64,000 nucleotides of DNA from contig JAUXNU010000187.1 in the NCBI GenBank assembly GCA_030682655.1, positions 17,674-81,673 on the forward strand, given 5' to 3'. The position numbers and the translations under genes were made by a program. Source of the DNA: Actinomycetota bacterium (lineage in GTDB: Bacteria > Actinomycetota > Coriobacteriia > Anaerosomatales > JAUXNU01). This document shows positions 33,200 through 43,000 of the stretch, piece after piece (the stretch's first letter is position 1; each line of letters starts with the position of its first letter). The notes under the pieces were generated by a model. It was not told where the DNA came from. It saw only the letters and a program-made list of their open reading frames with translations, and ran no database searches.

Positions 33200-33889
33200 A
33201 TGCACGACGACACATCACGCACCGACCGTGAGTTCGCGGAGTCCCAGGCCCTCGTGGTACACGAACTGCGAGCCCCTCTGACCGTCGTGCGCGGCTACCT
33301 CGACCTTCTGCGTCGCCCCATGGGAGACGCCGACCGGCTCAGGGCCATCGCGTCTGCTCAGCGCGCCACTGAGCGACTCGACACGATGCTCGATGACCTG
33401 CTGGCCACGATGGCCGGGCGCGATCTCTTCTCGCCCTACCAGACGGAGTTCGTGCCGCTCCGCTTCCTCGCCGAAGACATCGCCGAGGAACTCCGCCCCC
33501 TCGGTGACTACAGCATCTCCGTCACGGGCGAGAATTGCTCGGTCCTCGGCGAGCTGGGGCGACTGCGCCAGGCCATCTTCAACCTGGTCAGCAACGCCAT
33601 GAAGCACACGCCGTCCGATGGCATGGTCGCCGTCATGATCACCTGCGACGCGAAGGAGGCCGTTCTGTCCGTCGAAGACGATGGGCCTGGTGTGTCGCCC
33701 GAGGACCGCGAGCGCATCTTCGGCCTATTCGAGCGGGTCACGGCCGGGCGCAGCATGCCCGCCGGCCTCGGGTTGGGACTCCCGGTGGCACGCACGATCA
33801 TCGAGGCGCACGGAGGCACCGTCGCGCTCGAGGATCCCGTGGAACTCGCCGGCGCTCGCTTCGTCGTGAGAATGCCGGTCGCGTACTAG
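33200..33889 (+). CDS. Minimal soluble histidine kinase
   Basis: 229 residues from ATG 33200 (a TTG at 33194 is possible; no strong site). It consists almost only of the kinase core: H-box VVHELRAPLTVVRGYLD with the phosphoacceptor His near residue 19, N-box NLVSNAMKHTP, G1 VEDDGPGVSPED and G2 GLGLGLPVART. There is no sensor or membrane segment, so it must be controlled by a partner. A perfect TATAAT lies about 50 bases upstream. No regulator gene adjoins it; the lone receiver protein encoded near 16.6 kb is one candidate partner. Confidence 0.88.
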   Translation: MHDDTSRTDREFAESQALVVHELRAPLTVVRGYLDLLRRPMGDADRLRAIASAQRATERLDTMLDDLLATMAGRDLFSPYQTEFVPLRFLAEDIAEELRPLGDYSISVTGENCSVLGELGRLRQAIFNLVSNAMKHTPSDGMVAVMITCDAKEAVLSVEDDGPGVSPEDRERIFGLFERVTAGRSMPAGLGLGLPVARTIIEAHGGTVALEDPVELAGARFVVRMPVAY

Positions 33890-33908
33890 CGCGAACTGGC
33901 AGCGGCCC

Positions 33909-34853
33909 CTACGTTTCGAGCGCGAAGTCGACGAGCATCCTGCACAGTTCGGGGAACTCGATACCGGCTGCCCGCGCGGCATCCGGCAGAAGACTTGTCG
34001 CAGTCATGCCGGGGATAGTGTTGGTCTCGAGTAGATGAACCGTTCCGTCCTCGGTCACGATCGTGTCGGATCGCGACATCCCCCGGCATCCAAGCACCTC
34101 GTGCGCCTCCAGCGAGATACGCTGGCATTCATCGCGCAGCTCCCGGGAGACTCGAGCCGGGATGATGTGGTTGCTCATGCCGGGCACGTACTTGGATTCA
34201 TAGTCGTAGAACTCGTGCTCGGGCACGATCTCCAGCGTGGGCAGTGCAAACGGGTCGTCATTGCCAAGGACGCCCACTGTCACCTCGACACCCGCGATGA
34301 ACTCCTCAACGAGTACAACGTCGTCGTGCACGAACGCCTCTCCGATGGCTGCCGGCAGCTCCCCGGGTGTGTGGGCGATCGTGACGCCGATCGCCGACCC
34401 CTCATTGGCGGGCTTCACGACCGTCTTCGTGCCAAGGTCGGCGGTGATCGCCGCCTCGTCGTAGGGCCGCCCGCGCCGGAGCACGACATACGGTGGCGTC
34501 GGAATTCCGGAGTATGCGTAGACATGCTTGGACATCACCTTGTCCATCGCAAGTGCACTCGCCAACACGCCGGATCCCACGTACGGCATACCAAGGAGTT
34601 CCAGCAGGCCTTGCACCGTGCCGTCCTCGCCAAGACGACCGTGCAGACAGATGAAGACGACGCCGGCGCCCGAGCTGCGCAGTGAGTCGATGAAGTCCGG
34701 GTCGCCCGCGTCTATCTCGAGGATAACGTGCCCGGTCTCCTGCAACGCGCGGGCAACCTGGGCTCCCGTGTTGAGTGAGACCTCGCGCTCCGCAGACCGC
34801 CCGCCCATCAGCACGGCAACCACCGGACGACCGGTCTGGGGTGCCTTGGTCAT
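33909..34853 (-). CDS. ddl: D-alanine--D-alanine ligase
   Basis: 314 residues from ATG 34853 with GGAGGA upstream. ATP-grasp ligase with GGRSAEREVSLNTG near residue 17, HGRLGEDGTVQGLLE, VVKPANEGSAIGV, VEEFIAGVEVTVGVLG and the C-terminal metal site LLETNTIPGMTATSLLP. It makes D-Ala-D-Ala in the cytosol for peptidoglycan precursors. The loop after EGSAIGV has no VanA/B features, so the product is predicted to be the normal D-Ala-D-Ala. The gene starts 16 bases after a membrane protein gene. Confidence 0.96.
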   Translation of the reverse strand: MTKAPQTGRPVVAVLMGGRSAEREVSLNTGAQVARALQETGHVILEIDAGDPDFIDSLRSSGAGVVFICLHGRLGEDGTVQGLLELLGMPYVGSGVLASALAMDKVMSKHVYAYSGIPTPPYVVLRRGRPYDEAAITADLGTKTVVKPANEGSAIGVTIAHTPGELPAAIGEAFVHDDVVLVEEFIAGVEVTVGVLGNDDPFALPTLEIVPEHEFYDYESKYVPGMSNHIIPARVSRELRDECQRISLEAHEVLGCRGMSRSDTIVTEDGTVHLLETNTIPGMTATSLLPDAARAAGIEFPELCRMLVDFALET

Positions 34854-34869
34854 GAGTTGGTCCTCCACC

Positions 34870-35352
34870 TCAGCCGAATGGTCCGATGAGCCCGAGTCTG
34901 AGCGCGTCCAGAACGTACAGAGCGCCCCACCACGCGACAACTCCCAACAGCGTGGAGATCGACCCCCGGACGAGTGCCGTGGTGAACAAGCCGCCTCGCC
35001 TTCCCACGCCCGCACGCAGCCAGACAGCAAGCCACACGATGATGCTGGCGAGCGGGCCCAGGAGCATGAGCACGAGTCCCGCGAGCACGACATAGGGGTA
35101 GACGATCTGTTCGACAGCCGGGACCGCACCTTCCGCGGTGGAGATCTGAGTACCGGCGTATGCGACAAGTCCGATCCAGAGCACCCCGTACACCAGGAAA
35201 GGCCACCAGGGAATGCGCGGACGGGTCTCCGAGACGAGTTCCTCGGCCACCGCAGGCTCGGGCGCAGGCTCCTCGGCGATGTCGCTGTTCGCTGCGTCCT
35301 CGGGCGCAATCTCGGCGACTTCTGCGCCGGGTTCTTCGACAAGCTCGTCCAT
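34870..35352 (-). CDS. Three-helix membrane protein with acidic N-terminus
   Basis: 160 residues: the first 45 are acidic and rich in Glu, Ala and Pro, then WWPFLVYGVLWIGLVAYAG, a second helix YVVLAGLVLMLLGPLASIIVWL and a third near the end. I recognise no family. It sits directly upstream of ddl, 16 bases apart, so both are probably read from one promoter; a cell-envelope role is suggested only by this. Confidence 0.6.
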   Translation of the reverse strand: MDELVEEPGAEVAEIAPEDAANSDIAEEPAPEPAVAEELVSETRPRIPWWPFLVYGVLWIGLVAYAGTQISTAEGAVPAVEQIVYPYVVLAGLVLMLLGPLASIIVWLAVWLRAGVGRRGGLFTTALVRGSISTLLGVVAWWGALYVLDALRLGLIGPFG

Positions 35353-35572
35353 GTGTTCCCCTCCCGGTCGTCCACTGGCAGTCTACGCGAGCGGGTGCCC
35401 TGCCTCAACACGCTCGCGTACCGGAAAGCCCCTTGAATCGGCCTTGTGTGAGCCTCGCACGCACTGTGGTGCTTCTATGCATTCTGCGCGTGATTGACCA
35501 CGGGTTCTGTCCGAAGGCGTACCATGGTTTCTCGAAGAAGAGACCGCCTCCCGCGAGCACGAGGTGACCGCG

Positions 35573-36931
35573 ATGCAAGATGAACCGACAACGCCCGAAC
35601 CGTCCGGGGAGCCCGTCATCCCATCAGCTCCTGAGAATCAAGCGTGGCCCCCCGCGGAGCCCGCCCTCGAGGTCGCTCCGGCACCGGTGCCTCTGCCACT
35701 GGCCGAGACCGCATGGGCGCCGCCTCAGGAGCCCCCGCCCGCTGACGCCAAGGAACCCCGGCAATCGCCGTCGACGGGAGCCGTGATCGGCATTTCGCTC
35801 TTCACCGCTTTGATCGTCGCATCGGTCGTCGGAGGCGCTGCCGGACTCGGGGGCGCATGGCTGGCTACACACAGCGACCAGAAGACCCCCTCCACCGTAC
35901 AGGTCATCCCCGCCGAAACCGACGAGCCTGTCATTGCCGCAGCCGCGGCCGCGTTGCCCACCGTGGTCAACATCGACGTAGCCGGGGTGACGGCAACGGC
36001 CGCCTCACCGGACTCGGGACTGCCTGGAGGACATCCCGGCGTTCCCGCGGTCTCGAACGGCTCCGGTGTCGCCTACAAGCGCACCGAGGACGGAGGGACC
36101 TACATCATCACCAACGCGCACGTTGTCGAGAACGGCGAGGATATCTCCGTGACGGATTCCGGTCGCGAGTACTACGACGGCGAGTTGGTCGGGTTCGACA
36201 CTGAAACAGATATCGCCGTGGTGTCGGTCTCCGCCAAACTCCCGCTCATCGACATCGGGAACTCCCACGAGCTCTCGGTGGGGCAGCTGGTCGTCGCGAT
36301 CGGTTCGCCGTACGGCCTCTCACAGTCTGTCAGCTCCGGAGTCGTCTCCGCCCTTGGCCGGGCGTTGACCGACTCGGTCGATGCGCCGGCAGGGATCTAC
36401 CCGCTGATCGACGTCATTCAGACCGACGCGGCGATAAACCCCGGCAACTCCGGCGGCGCTCTTGTCGACCGAGCTGGCCGCCTCGTGGGCGTCAACTCGG
36501 CGATCTACTCTGACACGGGAGCCAGCGCCGGCATCGGCTTCGCCATTCCCGTCGAGACTGCGGTTCGCGTCGCTGACCAGCTCATTCTATCCGGAACTGT
36601 CGATCATCCCTTCCTTGGCGTGCTTGGCCAGGACGTGGATTCCGTGCTTGCCAAGGAAGAGAAGCTGCCTGTGGCCGAGGGCGCGTTCGTTGTCGACGTG
36701 ACAAAGGGCACCGAAGCGGAAAAGGCCGGGGTGAAGAAGGGCGATGTGATCGTGTCGCTCGACAGCGCCAAGATCCGCTCGATGAACGACCTCATCCTCG
36801 AAGTTCGGCGTCACGAAGTCGGCGATCGAGTAGTGATCGGCTTGTACCGAAAGGGCGAGCGAGCCGAACTCACGATGACAGTCGGAACGAAGCCGGCCAA
36901 CATCGAGACACCTGCTGAGGAAGCCGAGTAG
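35573..36931 (+). CDS. HtrA/DegP-like membrane-anchored serine protease
   Basis: 452 residues from ATG 35573 (GAGGTGA upstream; an in-frame GTG lies three codons earlier). A Pro-rich cytosolic tail of about 70 residues, one membrane helix (GAVIGISLFTALIVASVVGGA), a trypsin-like domain with the triad NAHVV, DTETDIAVV and NPGNSGGAL, then one PDZ domain (FLGV...AGVKKGDVIVSLDS). HtrA proteases degrade or refold misfolded exported proteins on the outer face. It is monocistronic and convergent with the cytochrome gene. Confidence 0.94.
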   Translation: MQDEPTTPEPSGEPVIPSAPENQAWPPAEPALEVAPAPVPLPLAETAWAPPQEPPPADAKEPRQSPSTGAVIGISLFTALIVASVVGGAAGLGGAWLATHSDQKTPSTVQVIPAETDEPVIAAAAAALPTVVNIDVAGVTATAASPDSGLPGGHPGVPAVSNGSGVAYKRTEDGGTYIITNAHVVENGEDISVTDSGREYYDGELVGFDTETDIAVVSVSAKLPLIDIGNSHELSVGQLVVAIGSPYGLSQSVSSGVVSALGRALTDSVDAPAGIYPLIDVIQTDAAINPGNSGGALVDRAGRLVGVNSAIYSDTGASAGIGFAIPVETAVRVADQLILSGTVDHPFLGVLGQDVDSVLAKEEKLPVAEGAFVVDVTKGTEAEKAGVKKGDVIVSLDSAKIRSMNDLILEVRRHEVGDRVVIGLYRKGERAELTMTVGTKPANIETPAEEAE

Positions 36932-36994
36932 CCGTACCCTGCACGGGCAAACGTACAGCGTGCCCCGGGCGGAGCCCTCGGTTCTTCCGGAGCG

Positions 36995-38350
36995 CTACCC
37001 TGCCGAACCCTTGCTGAAGCGAAGCACCGCTAGCACGACGACGGACACGAAGGCAATCAGCCCCACTGCAACCACCCAGAGTGGCACCGTACCGCCCCCC
37101 TTGGTTCCGTCGCTCTCCGAGGCCGCCTGCTTGCGTGATTTCTCCGATCCGTACGCGGTCATCGCTGTCGAAGCCATCAGCGTTGTCGGGATCTCGACTC
37201 CCGCCGCTTCCGCCATCTCCTCGGGAGCGGACCGGTACGTCAGACGGGCTGTCACGGTGACGCTCCCGTCCTCGGGCATCAGAACATCGAATGTGTCCGT
37301 GACTGACTCCTTGGGCGGAATCCTGTCGTCCGAGGAGAACGCGACAGCCTCCCACAGCTCGGCGGGAGCGTTGCCCTTCTCGTCCTTGAGGACGCTGCCG
37401 AACTCATGCGTGCCGATGACGTTCTCCGCGCCACTGCTGTCCGTCGCGACGACCTCAAGCAGCATGCGCCGGATCTCTGTGAGACCGGTCGGGAGATAGT
37501 GCCCTGCTCCAGAGTTCGTGATGGTCACCCTGCCCGGCTGCACGGTTCCGGGGGCGAAGATGTCCGGCAGCTCCATCTCTAGCGTTGCGGCCGCCTTGAG
37601 CCGCTCCTCGGCGCGCTCCGCATCGCCGAGCCCCACGTTGCCGCCCGCGAAAGTCATGATGTAGATGTGGTCGCGCTGTGGCCCGCCCGCTGCCGCGCTT
37701 CCCGGATACGGTTTGACGACACCTGGTCCTGGCGTCATGTGGCAGTCCTGGCAAACCGTGCCCTGCGCAGCGTAGGGGCCGTTCTTCCATTCGGTGTAGG
37801 TTGCCTCAAGGTGCATCCCGTTGCCCGGGTGGTTGACGTTGTGGCACATCCCGCAGAACTCCGCGGTCTCGTGGAACTGAGAGTAGACCGTCTTGTGGTA
37901 CGGAGACTTCGCGTCCCTGAACTGCGCGCGTTTGGGCCCGTCGGGCTTGACCTTTAGAGATGTGTTCCCGAGTGGCTCGGAGGTGCCGATGACCTGGTGG
38001 CACAGATCGCAGGTCACTCCTTGGCGGGCCTGGGGCGGCATCTTGTCGGGCGCGCCGGACAAGCCGGCCATGACCGCGACCGCACCGTGGCAGGCCTCAC
38101 AGAACGGACCGATCGCGCCGTCCGTGGCCTTGTTTGCCTCATCCAGCTTGTAGCGGTAGAGCGGGTCGATGAGAGCCTTCGCGTGCATCGACTCATTCCA
38201 CGTCTCCATGAAGGCCGCGTGGCACCCGCAGTTCTCCACGGGCTCGAACTTGTCCACCGGCACCTTGGGTAGCGCAGCCGCTGAGGCCACGAACGCCAAG
38301 GCGACCATACACACCGCCACCACCGTGGCGACTCCGCGAAATCGTCTCAA
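36995..38350 (-). CDS. Membrane-anchored multiheme c-type cytochrome (c554-like)
   Basis: 451 residues from TTG 38350, preferred because GAGAGGG lies 7 bases upstream; an in-frame GTG is at 38374. Signal peptide, haem-rich part at residues 40-210, a beta-sandwich-like middle, and a C-terminal membrane helix. Canonical sites: CEACH, CDLCH, CGMCH and CQDCH; the N-terminal site is C41-G-C43-H44, one residue short of CxxCH. SMHA near residue 55 and other His are possible distal ligands. The plan resembles cytochrome c554/NapC-associated electron carriers. It faces the extracytoplasmic side and probably takes part in anaerobic respiration; the partner enzyme is not in the window. Confidence 0.85.
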   Translation of the reverse strand: MRRFRGVATVVAVCMVALAFVASAAALPKVPVDKFEPVENCGCHAAFMETWNESMHAKALIDPLYRYKLDEANKATDGAIGPFCEACHGAVAVMAGLSGAPDKMPPQARQGVTCDLCHQVIGTSEPLGNTSLKVKPDGPKRAQFRDAKSPYHKTVYSQFHETAEFCGMCHNVNHPGNGMHLEATYTEWKNGPYAAQGTVCQDCHMTPGPGVVKPYPGSAAAGGPQRDHIYIMTFAGGNVGLGDAERAEERLKAAATLEMELPDIFAPGTVQPGRVTITNSGAGHYLPTGLTEIRRMLLEVVATDSSGAENVIGTHEFGSVLKDEKGNAPAELWEAVAFSSDDRIPPKESVTDTFDVLMPEDGSVTVTARLTYRSAPEEMAEAAGVEIPTTLMASTAMTAYGSEKSRKQAASESDGTKGGGTVPLWVVAVGLIAFVSVVVLAVLRFSKGSAG

Positions 38351-38509
38351 ACCATGCCCCTCTCGCTGGCGCACGCGCTCGAAGGTCTTGTACGCTTTGT
38401 ACCCCTTGGCCGCGCGGTCAACTACCTCGCGACCGACGGCATTGGTTTCGGGGAATGATTAGACTCGCAACCATGGTACCTGCCCGATCGCCTGGAAAGG
38501 AGCTCTCTG

Positions 38510-39016
38510 ATGGTGGAGACCTATCGATGCAAAGGCTGCGGCTACTTCCACGTCGGCCCCGCGCCCGAGCACTGCCCCGTGTGCGGTGCACCGCGCTCTG
38601 CGTTCGAATCGTACGCGGGCCCTGGCGACCTCAGGAGCACGAAGACGCTCGACAACCTCAAGGCCGCATTCGCCGGCGAATCGCAGGCCAACCGGATGTA
38701 CACGCTGTTCGCCCGCATCGCCGAACTGGAGGGTGCGCACGAGGCGCGCGCCGCCTTCGAACGCGCTGCTGCCGAGGAGACCGCGCACGCCCACGGCCAT
38801 CTCGCATACATGAGCGGATTCGGCACCACTGCCGAGAACCTCACGATCGCGGCGTCCGGTGAGGACTACGAGTGTACCGAGATGTACCCGAAGTTCGCGG
38901 AGGTCGCCGAGGAGGAGGGCTTTCCGGAGATCGCCTTCTACTTCCGGGCGGTAGGACGCTTCGAGAAGGAGCACCGCGAGGGCTACCGCAAGGCCACGGA
39001 AGTCCTCGGCAAGTAG
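38510..39016 (+). CDS. Reverse rubrerythrin
   Basis: 168 residues (AAGGAG, 7 bases before the ATG). A rubredoxin-like iron site comes first (CKGC at 7-10, CPVC near 22), followed by the four-helix diiron domain with ExxH pairs ([18 protein letters not shown] near 125, EKEHREGY). This rubredoxin-first order defines reverse rubrerythrins, which reduce H2O2 and give oxygen tolerance to anaerobes. rlmN begins one base after its stop. Confidence 0.94.
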   Translation: MVETYRCKGCGYFHVGPAPEHCPVCGAPRSAFESYAGPGDLRSTKTLDNLKAAFAGESQANRMYTLFARIAELEGAHEARAAFERAAAEETAHAHGHLAYMSGFGTTAENLTIAASGEDYECTEMYPKFAEVAEEEGFPEIAFYFRAVGRFEKEHREGYRKATEVLGK

Positions 39017-39017
39017 C

Positions 39018-40073
39018 GTGGCGGAACCGACCGCTTCGACAGACATCCTCTCCCTCGACGCCAAGGGAATCGCCGAGGCGCTTGCCGGGATCGGTGAACC
39101 GCGATATCGCGCGGGTCAGGTCATCAGGTGGCTCCACGGGCGCGGCGTGGGGTCTTACGACGAGATGACCGATCTGCCCGCCGCGCTTCGTGAACGCCTC
39201 GCCGCGACTCACCCGCTTCGGCGGGCGCAAGTGGACGCCCGCCAGGTCTCGGCAATCGACGACACTCGCAAGTACCTCGTACGCCTGTCCGATGGCGCTG
39301 AGGTGGAGTCCGTCGGTCTGCCCGCAGGCGACCGCCTCACGGTCTGCTTCTCGACCCAGGCCGGATGCGCCATGGGCTGCGCCTTCTGCGCAACCGGTCT
39401 CGGAGGACTTGTACGCAACCTCTCCGCCGGCGAGATGGCGGACCAGGTGCGCGTGGTTTCGCAGGACTTCGGCAGACGGGTCACCAACGCAGTCGCGATG
39501 GGCCAGGGCGAACCTTTCGCGAACTACGACGCCGTACTGGGCGGTCTCCGGTTTCTCAACTCCACTGATGCGTTTGGCATCGGAGCCCGACACATCACGG
39601 TCTCTACCTGCGGTCTCCTTGGCGGGATAGGCAGGTTGGCCCGCGAGCCGGAGCAGTTCACTCTCGCGGTATCGCTACATTCCGCGCGCCAGAACACGCG
39701 CGACAGGCTCATGCCCGGAATGCGGGGTGTTTCCCTCGCCGAGCTGCGCGAGACACTCGCCGACTACGCCGACATCAGCGGGCGACGCTTCTCGCTCGAA
39801 TACGCCCTCATCGACGGGGTCAATGACACGGCCGAGGAGTTCGCTGCGCTGGCTTCTTGGTGTCGGGGACTCCTGTGTCATGTGAACCTCATCCCGGCGA
39901 ACCCGGTCTCCGGCACCGGGCTTGCCCGCAGCGAGTCCGAACGCACGCACGAGGCTGTCCGGCTGCTCGATGCGGCAGGTGTCGACGTGTCGGTCCGAGC
40001 CGAGCGGGGCGCGGATATCGATGCGGCCTGTGGTCAGCTGCGTCAGCGAGCTAGCAAGACCCCGGCGGACTGA
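39018..40073 (+). CDS. rlmN: 23S rRNA (adenine-C2)-methyltransferase RlmN
   Basis: 351 residues from GTG 39018, one base after the rubrerythrin stop. Radical-SAM cluster motif CAMGCAFCATG near residue 116, SAM-binding MGQGEPFANYD (most relatives have MGMGEP), and the C-terminal RGADIDAACGQL whose Cys carries the methyl in the ping-pong mechanism. It modifies A2503 of 23S rRNA and A37 of some tRNAs. Its 3' end overlaps the convergent addA gene by 23 bases. Confidence 0.95.
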   Translation: MAEPTASTDILSLDAKGIAEALAGIGEPRYRAGQVIRWLHGRGVGSYDEMTDLPAALRERLAATHPLRRAQVDARQVSAIDDTRKYLVRLSDGAEVESVGLPAGDRLTVCFSTQAGCAMGCAFCATGLGGLVRNLSAGEMADQVRVVSQDFGRRVTNAVAMGQGEPFANYDAVLGGLRFLNSTDAFGIGARHITVSTCGLLGGIGRLAREPEQFTLAVSLHSARQNTRDRLMPGMRGVSLAELRETLADYADISGRRFSLEYALIDGVNDTAEEFAALASWCRGLLCHVNLIPANPVSGTGLARSESERTHEAVRLLDAAGVDVSVRAERGADIDAACGQLRQRASKTPAD

Positions 40074-43000
40074 CTACGCACAGGCCACTCATGCCCGCCG
40101 GGCAGCGCTGGCACGCGCCAGGGTCGTAAGCATCACGAGGTTCGTATGAGTGTGCCGCGATGCGATCGTACAGCACCACGATCTCACTCTCTATTCGACC
40201 TGCTTCCGCAGCCACGAACTCGAAACGGATCTCCTGAGGGCACGCATCGGAGGCGATAACCTCCGGGCGCGAGAACACGACGTGTACCAGGCTCGCTCCG
40301 TCCACTATCGCAGCAAGCGCGTAGCACTCCGCCTGCAGGCGATAGCGTTCCCGCAGCTCATCCGGGTTGCCTGACGTCCCCGTCTTGTAGTCGACGATCA
40401 GGGCCTCCCCAGCGGTCTTCGAGTAGAGGTCGATCACGCCCCCCAGGCTGAACCGGTCTTCCGCCAGACGAATCGAGAACGGCGCCTCGCGACGAACGAC
40501 ATCCCCGCTCCATGCCTCCCTGGCCGTTGCCGAGCGCACAAAGGACCCCGCCGCATCCACGAGACATCCATACTCGGACTCTCCGAGCTCGAACTGCCTG
40601 GCGATTGCGCGCATGCGCTCTGCGTCGGGGAGACCCGGCCCCGAGAGCTGCAAGACCGAGTGGACCGCCGATCCGAACCCGCGCGGATCCGACGCTCCTT
40701 CGGACACCACCTCGGCCGCGGGCACGCCAAGGATGCTTTCGTAGTAGAAGCGCCGGCCACAGCGCTTGAGTCCGTCGAGGTGCGAATACGAGACCTGCCC
40801 GGGTGTCACATCCACCAATCTCGTAGACGGCAGAGGCTGTCCGCATCTGGGCGGTGCTCCACCAGCGGGTGACCCTCCCGCGGAAGCGACTTCCGCGAGC
40901 TCGGGTTGCCCGGCATCGAGGACGCGGACGCGACACGATTCTGAGCTATCCAACGCAACCACCTCGTCGGACTCGCCGGCAACGGGCACGCCGACCTCGA
41001 GCAGTCGTGCGAGTTTGAGCAGGTCGTTCAGGGCACGAGGAGGGCTCTTGGGGCTCAGCTTGTACGAACCGCTCACCAGCAGGGCATCGCGCGCCCGGGT
41101 GAAAGCCACGTAGAGGACGCGATTCTCCTCGGCGCGCTCCGCCTCCTTGTGCGACTCGGCGATCTCCCGGAACCAGGTAGTGTGCGAGAAGTTCAGGCCG
41201 CTGCGATTCAGACGATCCCCCGGTGCCCGCACCGCAAGCCGCAGGCCGTCGTCATGCGTCTCGAGCCTCGATATCTCGGCGCCATGACTGCAACTGGCTC
41301 CGAGATCGACCACGGCGACCACGGGGAACTCAAGTCCCTTCGACGCATGAACGCTCATGATGCGGACCGCGCGTGAGTGGTCGTCAGCAACCGTCACAGG
41401 TGCCTCAGCCTCACCGAAACGCTCCTTGGCGTCGAGCCACGCTGCAAAACCCGCAGGGCCGGTTTGCCCGTTCGCCTCGAAGGCGTCGGCCTGCCTGATG
41501 ACCTTGAGGACGTTGGCCAACGCATCGCGTCCGGTGTTCCCGCGCGACAGGAGTAGCACGTCAAGCCCGGTTTCCTCGACGAGCCGCACAAGAACCTCAC
41601 CCAGCCGCAAAGCGCCGACACGCCGACGCGCCGAGTCTATCGCTGCAATGAGGCACGAGGCCGCTGCCACGTCAGCATTCGCGAGGTCTGCGACTTGTCT
41701 GGACAGTCCCGCCCACAACGAAAAGCGCCCGCCCGCCGTGCGCGACTTGCCGAGGAGCGCGAGCGCATCGTCGGAAACGCCGATGTCCGATGCGAGCACG
41801 CGGCCGAAAGCCTCGTCGTCATTGGGGTTCGCGACGACCCGCACGAGCGCTCGCATGAGTGCAACCTCTGCAAGCTCGAAGAAACGCGAACCGCCGACGA
41901 TGACCGCTGTGAGCCCGACCTGCGAGAGCGCGTCGGCGTAGACGTGAGCATAGCGGTACCTGCGCACAAGAACCGCCATGTCGCCGGGATCGATGCCCGC
42001 GGCTGCAAGCTCACCGAGCCGGGTGGCGACCTCCTCGGCCTCGCGTCTCCTGCCGCCCTCACCGTCGCTGCGCGTAGAGTCGACGAAGGTCGCTTCCACC
42101 CTCGGCCTTCCATCGAGCGGGTGCAGCGGCCGCGCCGCATCAGGCGCCCGGAGTCGCATGAGGTCGTCTCCGAAGTACTCATCCGATCCGAACACGTCGT
42201 TCACGAAGCCAAGGATGTCCGGATGCGAGCGGTAGTTCGTGTCGAGTTCGACTACCAGAGCATCTCGGGATCTCATCTCCTCGGCGTGATGTTGGTAGAC
42301 GTCGACATCGGCGCCGCGGAACCGGTAGATCGACTGCTTCTCGTCGCCAACGGTGCACAGGTTCCCGTGACCGAGTGCGCGTACGAGTCGCAGCTGCAGG
42401 GCATCAGTGTCCTGAAACTCATCGATCATCACGAGCTTGAACTGCTCGGCATACCGGGCTGCGATATCGGCGCGCCGCTCAAGGAGTTCCACCGCCCTCG
42501 TCTGCAGATCGTCGAAGTCGAGCATCCCGGCATCTGCCTTGAGCTGTGCATACCGCGCCGAGAAGCCTGCCACGAGTCTCCCCAGGACGGCCGCGTGGGG
42601 CGCGGCGAGCGCGGCGGCCACGCGGCCTACGAGACGCTCGCGGGCAGCCTTGAGCTCGGCATGCGCGTCGGAAAGCCCCTTCGTGTTGGATTTGAACAGG
42701 GAGTGTTCCTCGAGCAGGTTCATGCACGCCTCGAGGCGTTCGCCATCGGAGAGGACCGTACTGCAGATGCCGGCGCACGCTTCGCGCTGATGCGTGCAAA
42801 GCGCGAGGTAGTCCATGACCCCTGCGGCGTTCCCGACGTACTCACTGCACGCGTCGGCACCGCTCTCGATGAGTTCGAGCAGCTCGCGAACGACCTCGTC
42901 GGCGCTCGGTGCCGGCTCGAGCAGAAGATCGTCCGCGCCGAGACCGCGTGTCGCAAGCTCGCGTGCTGTCTGCTGCACCGAGGAGAACACGCGGTCGAAT

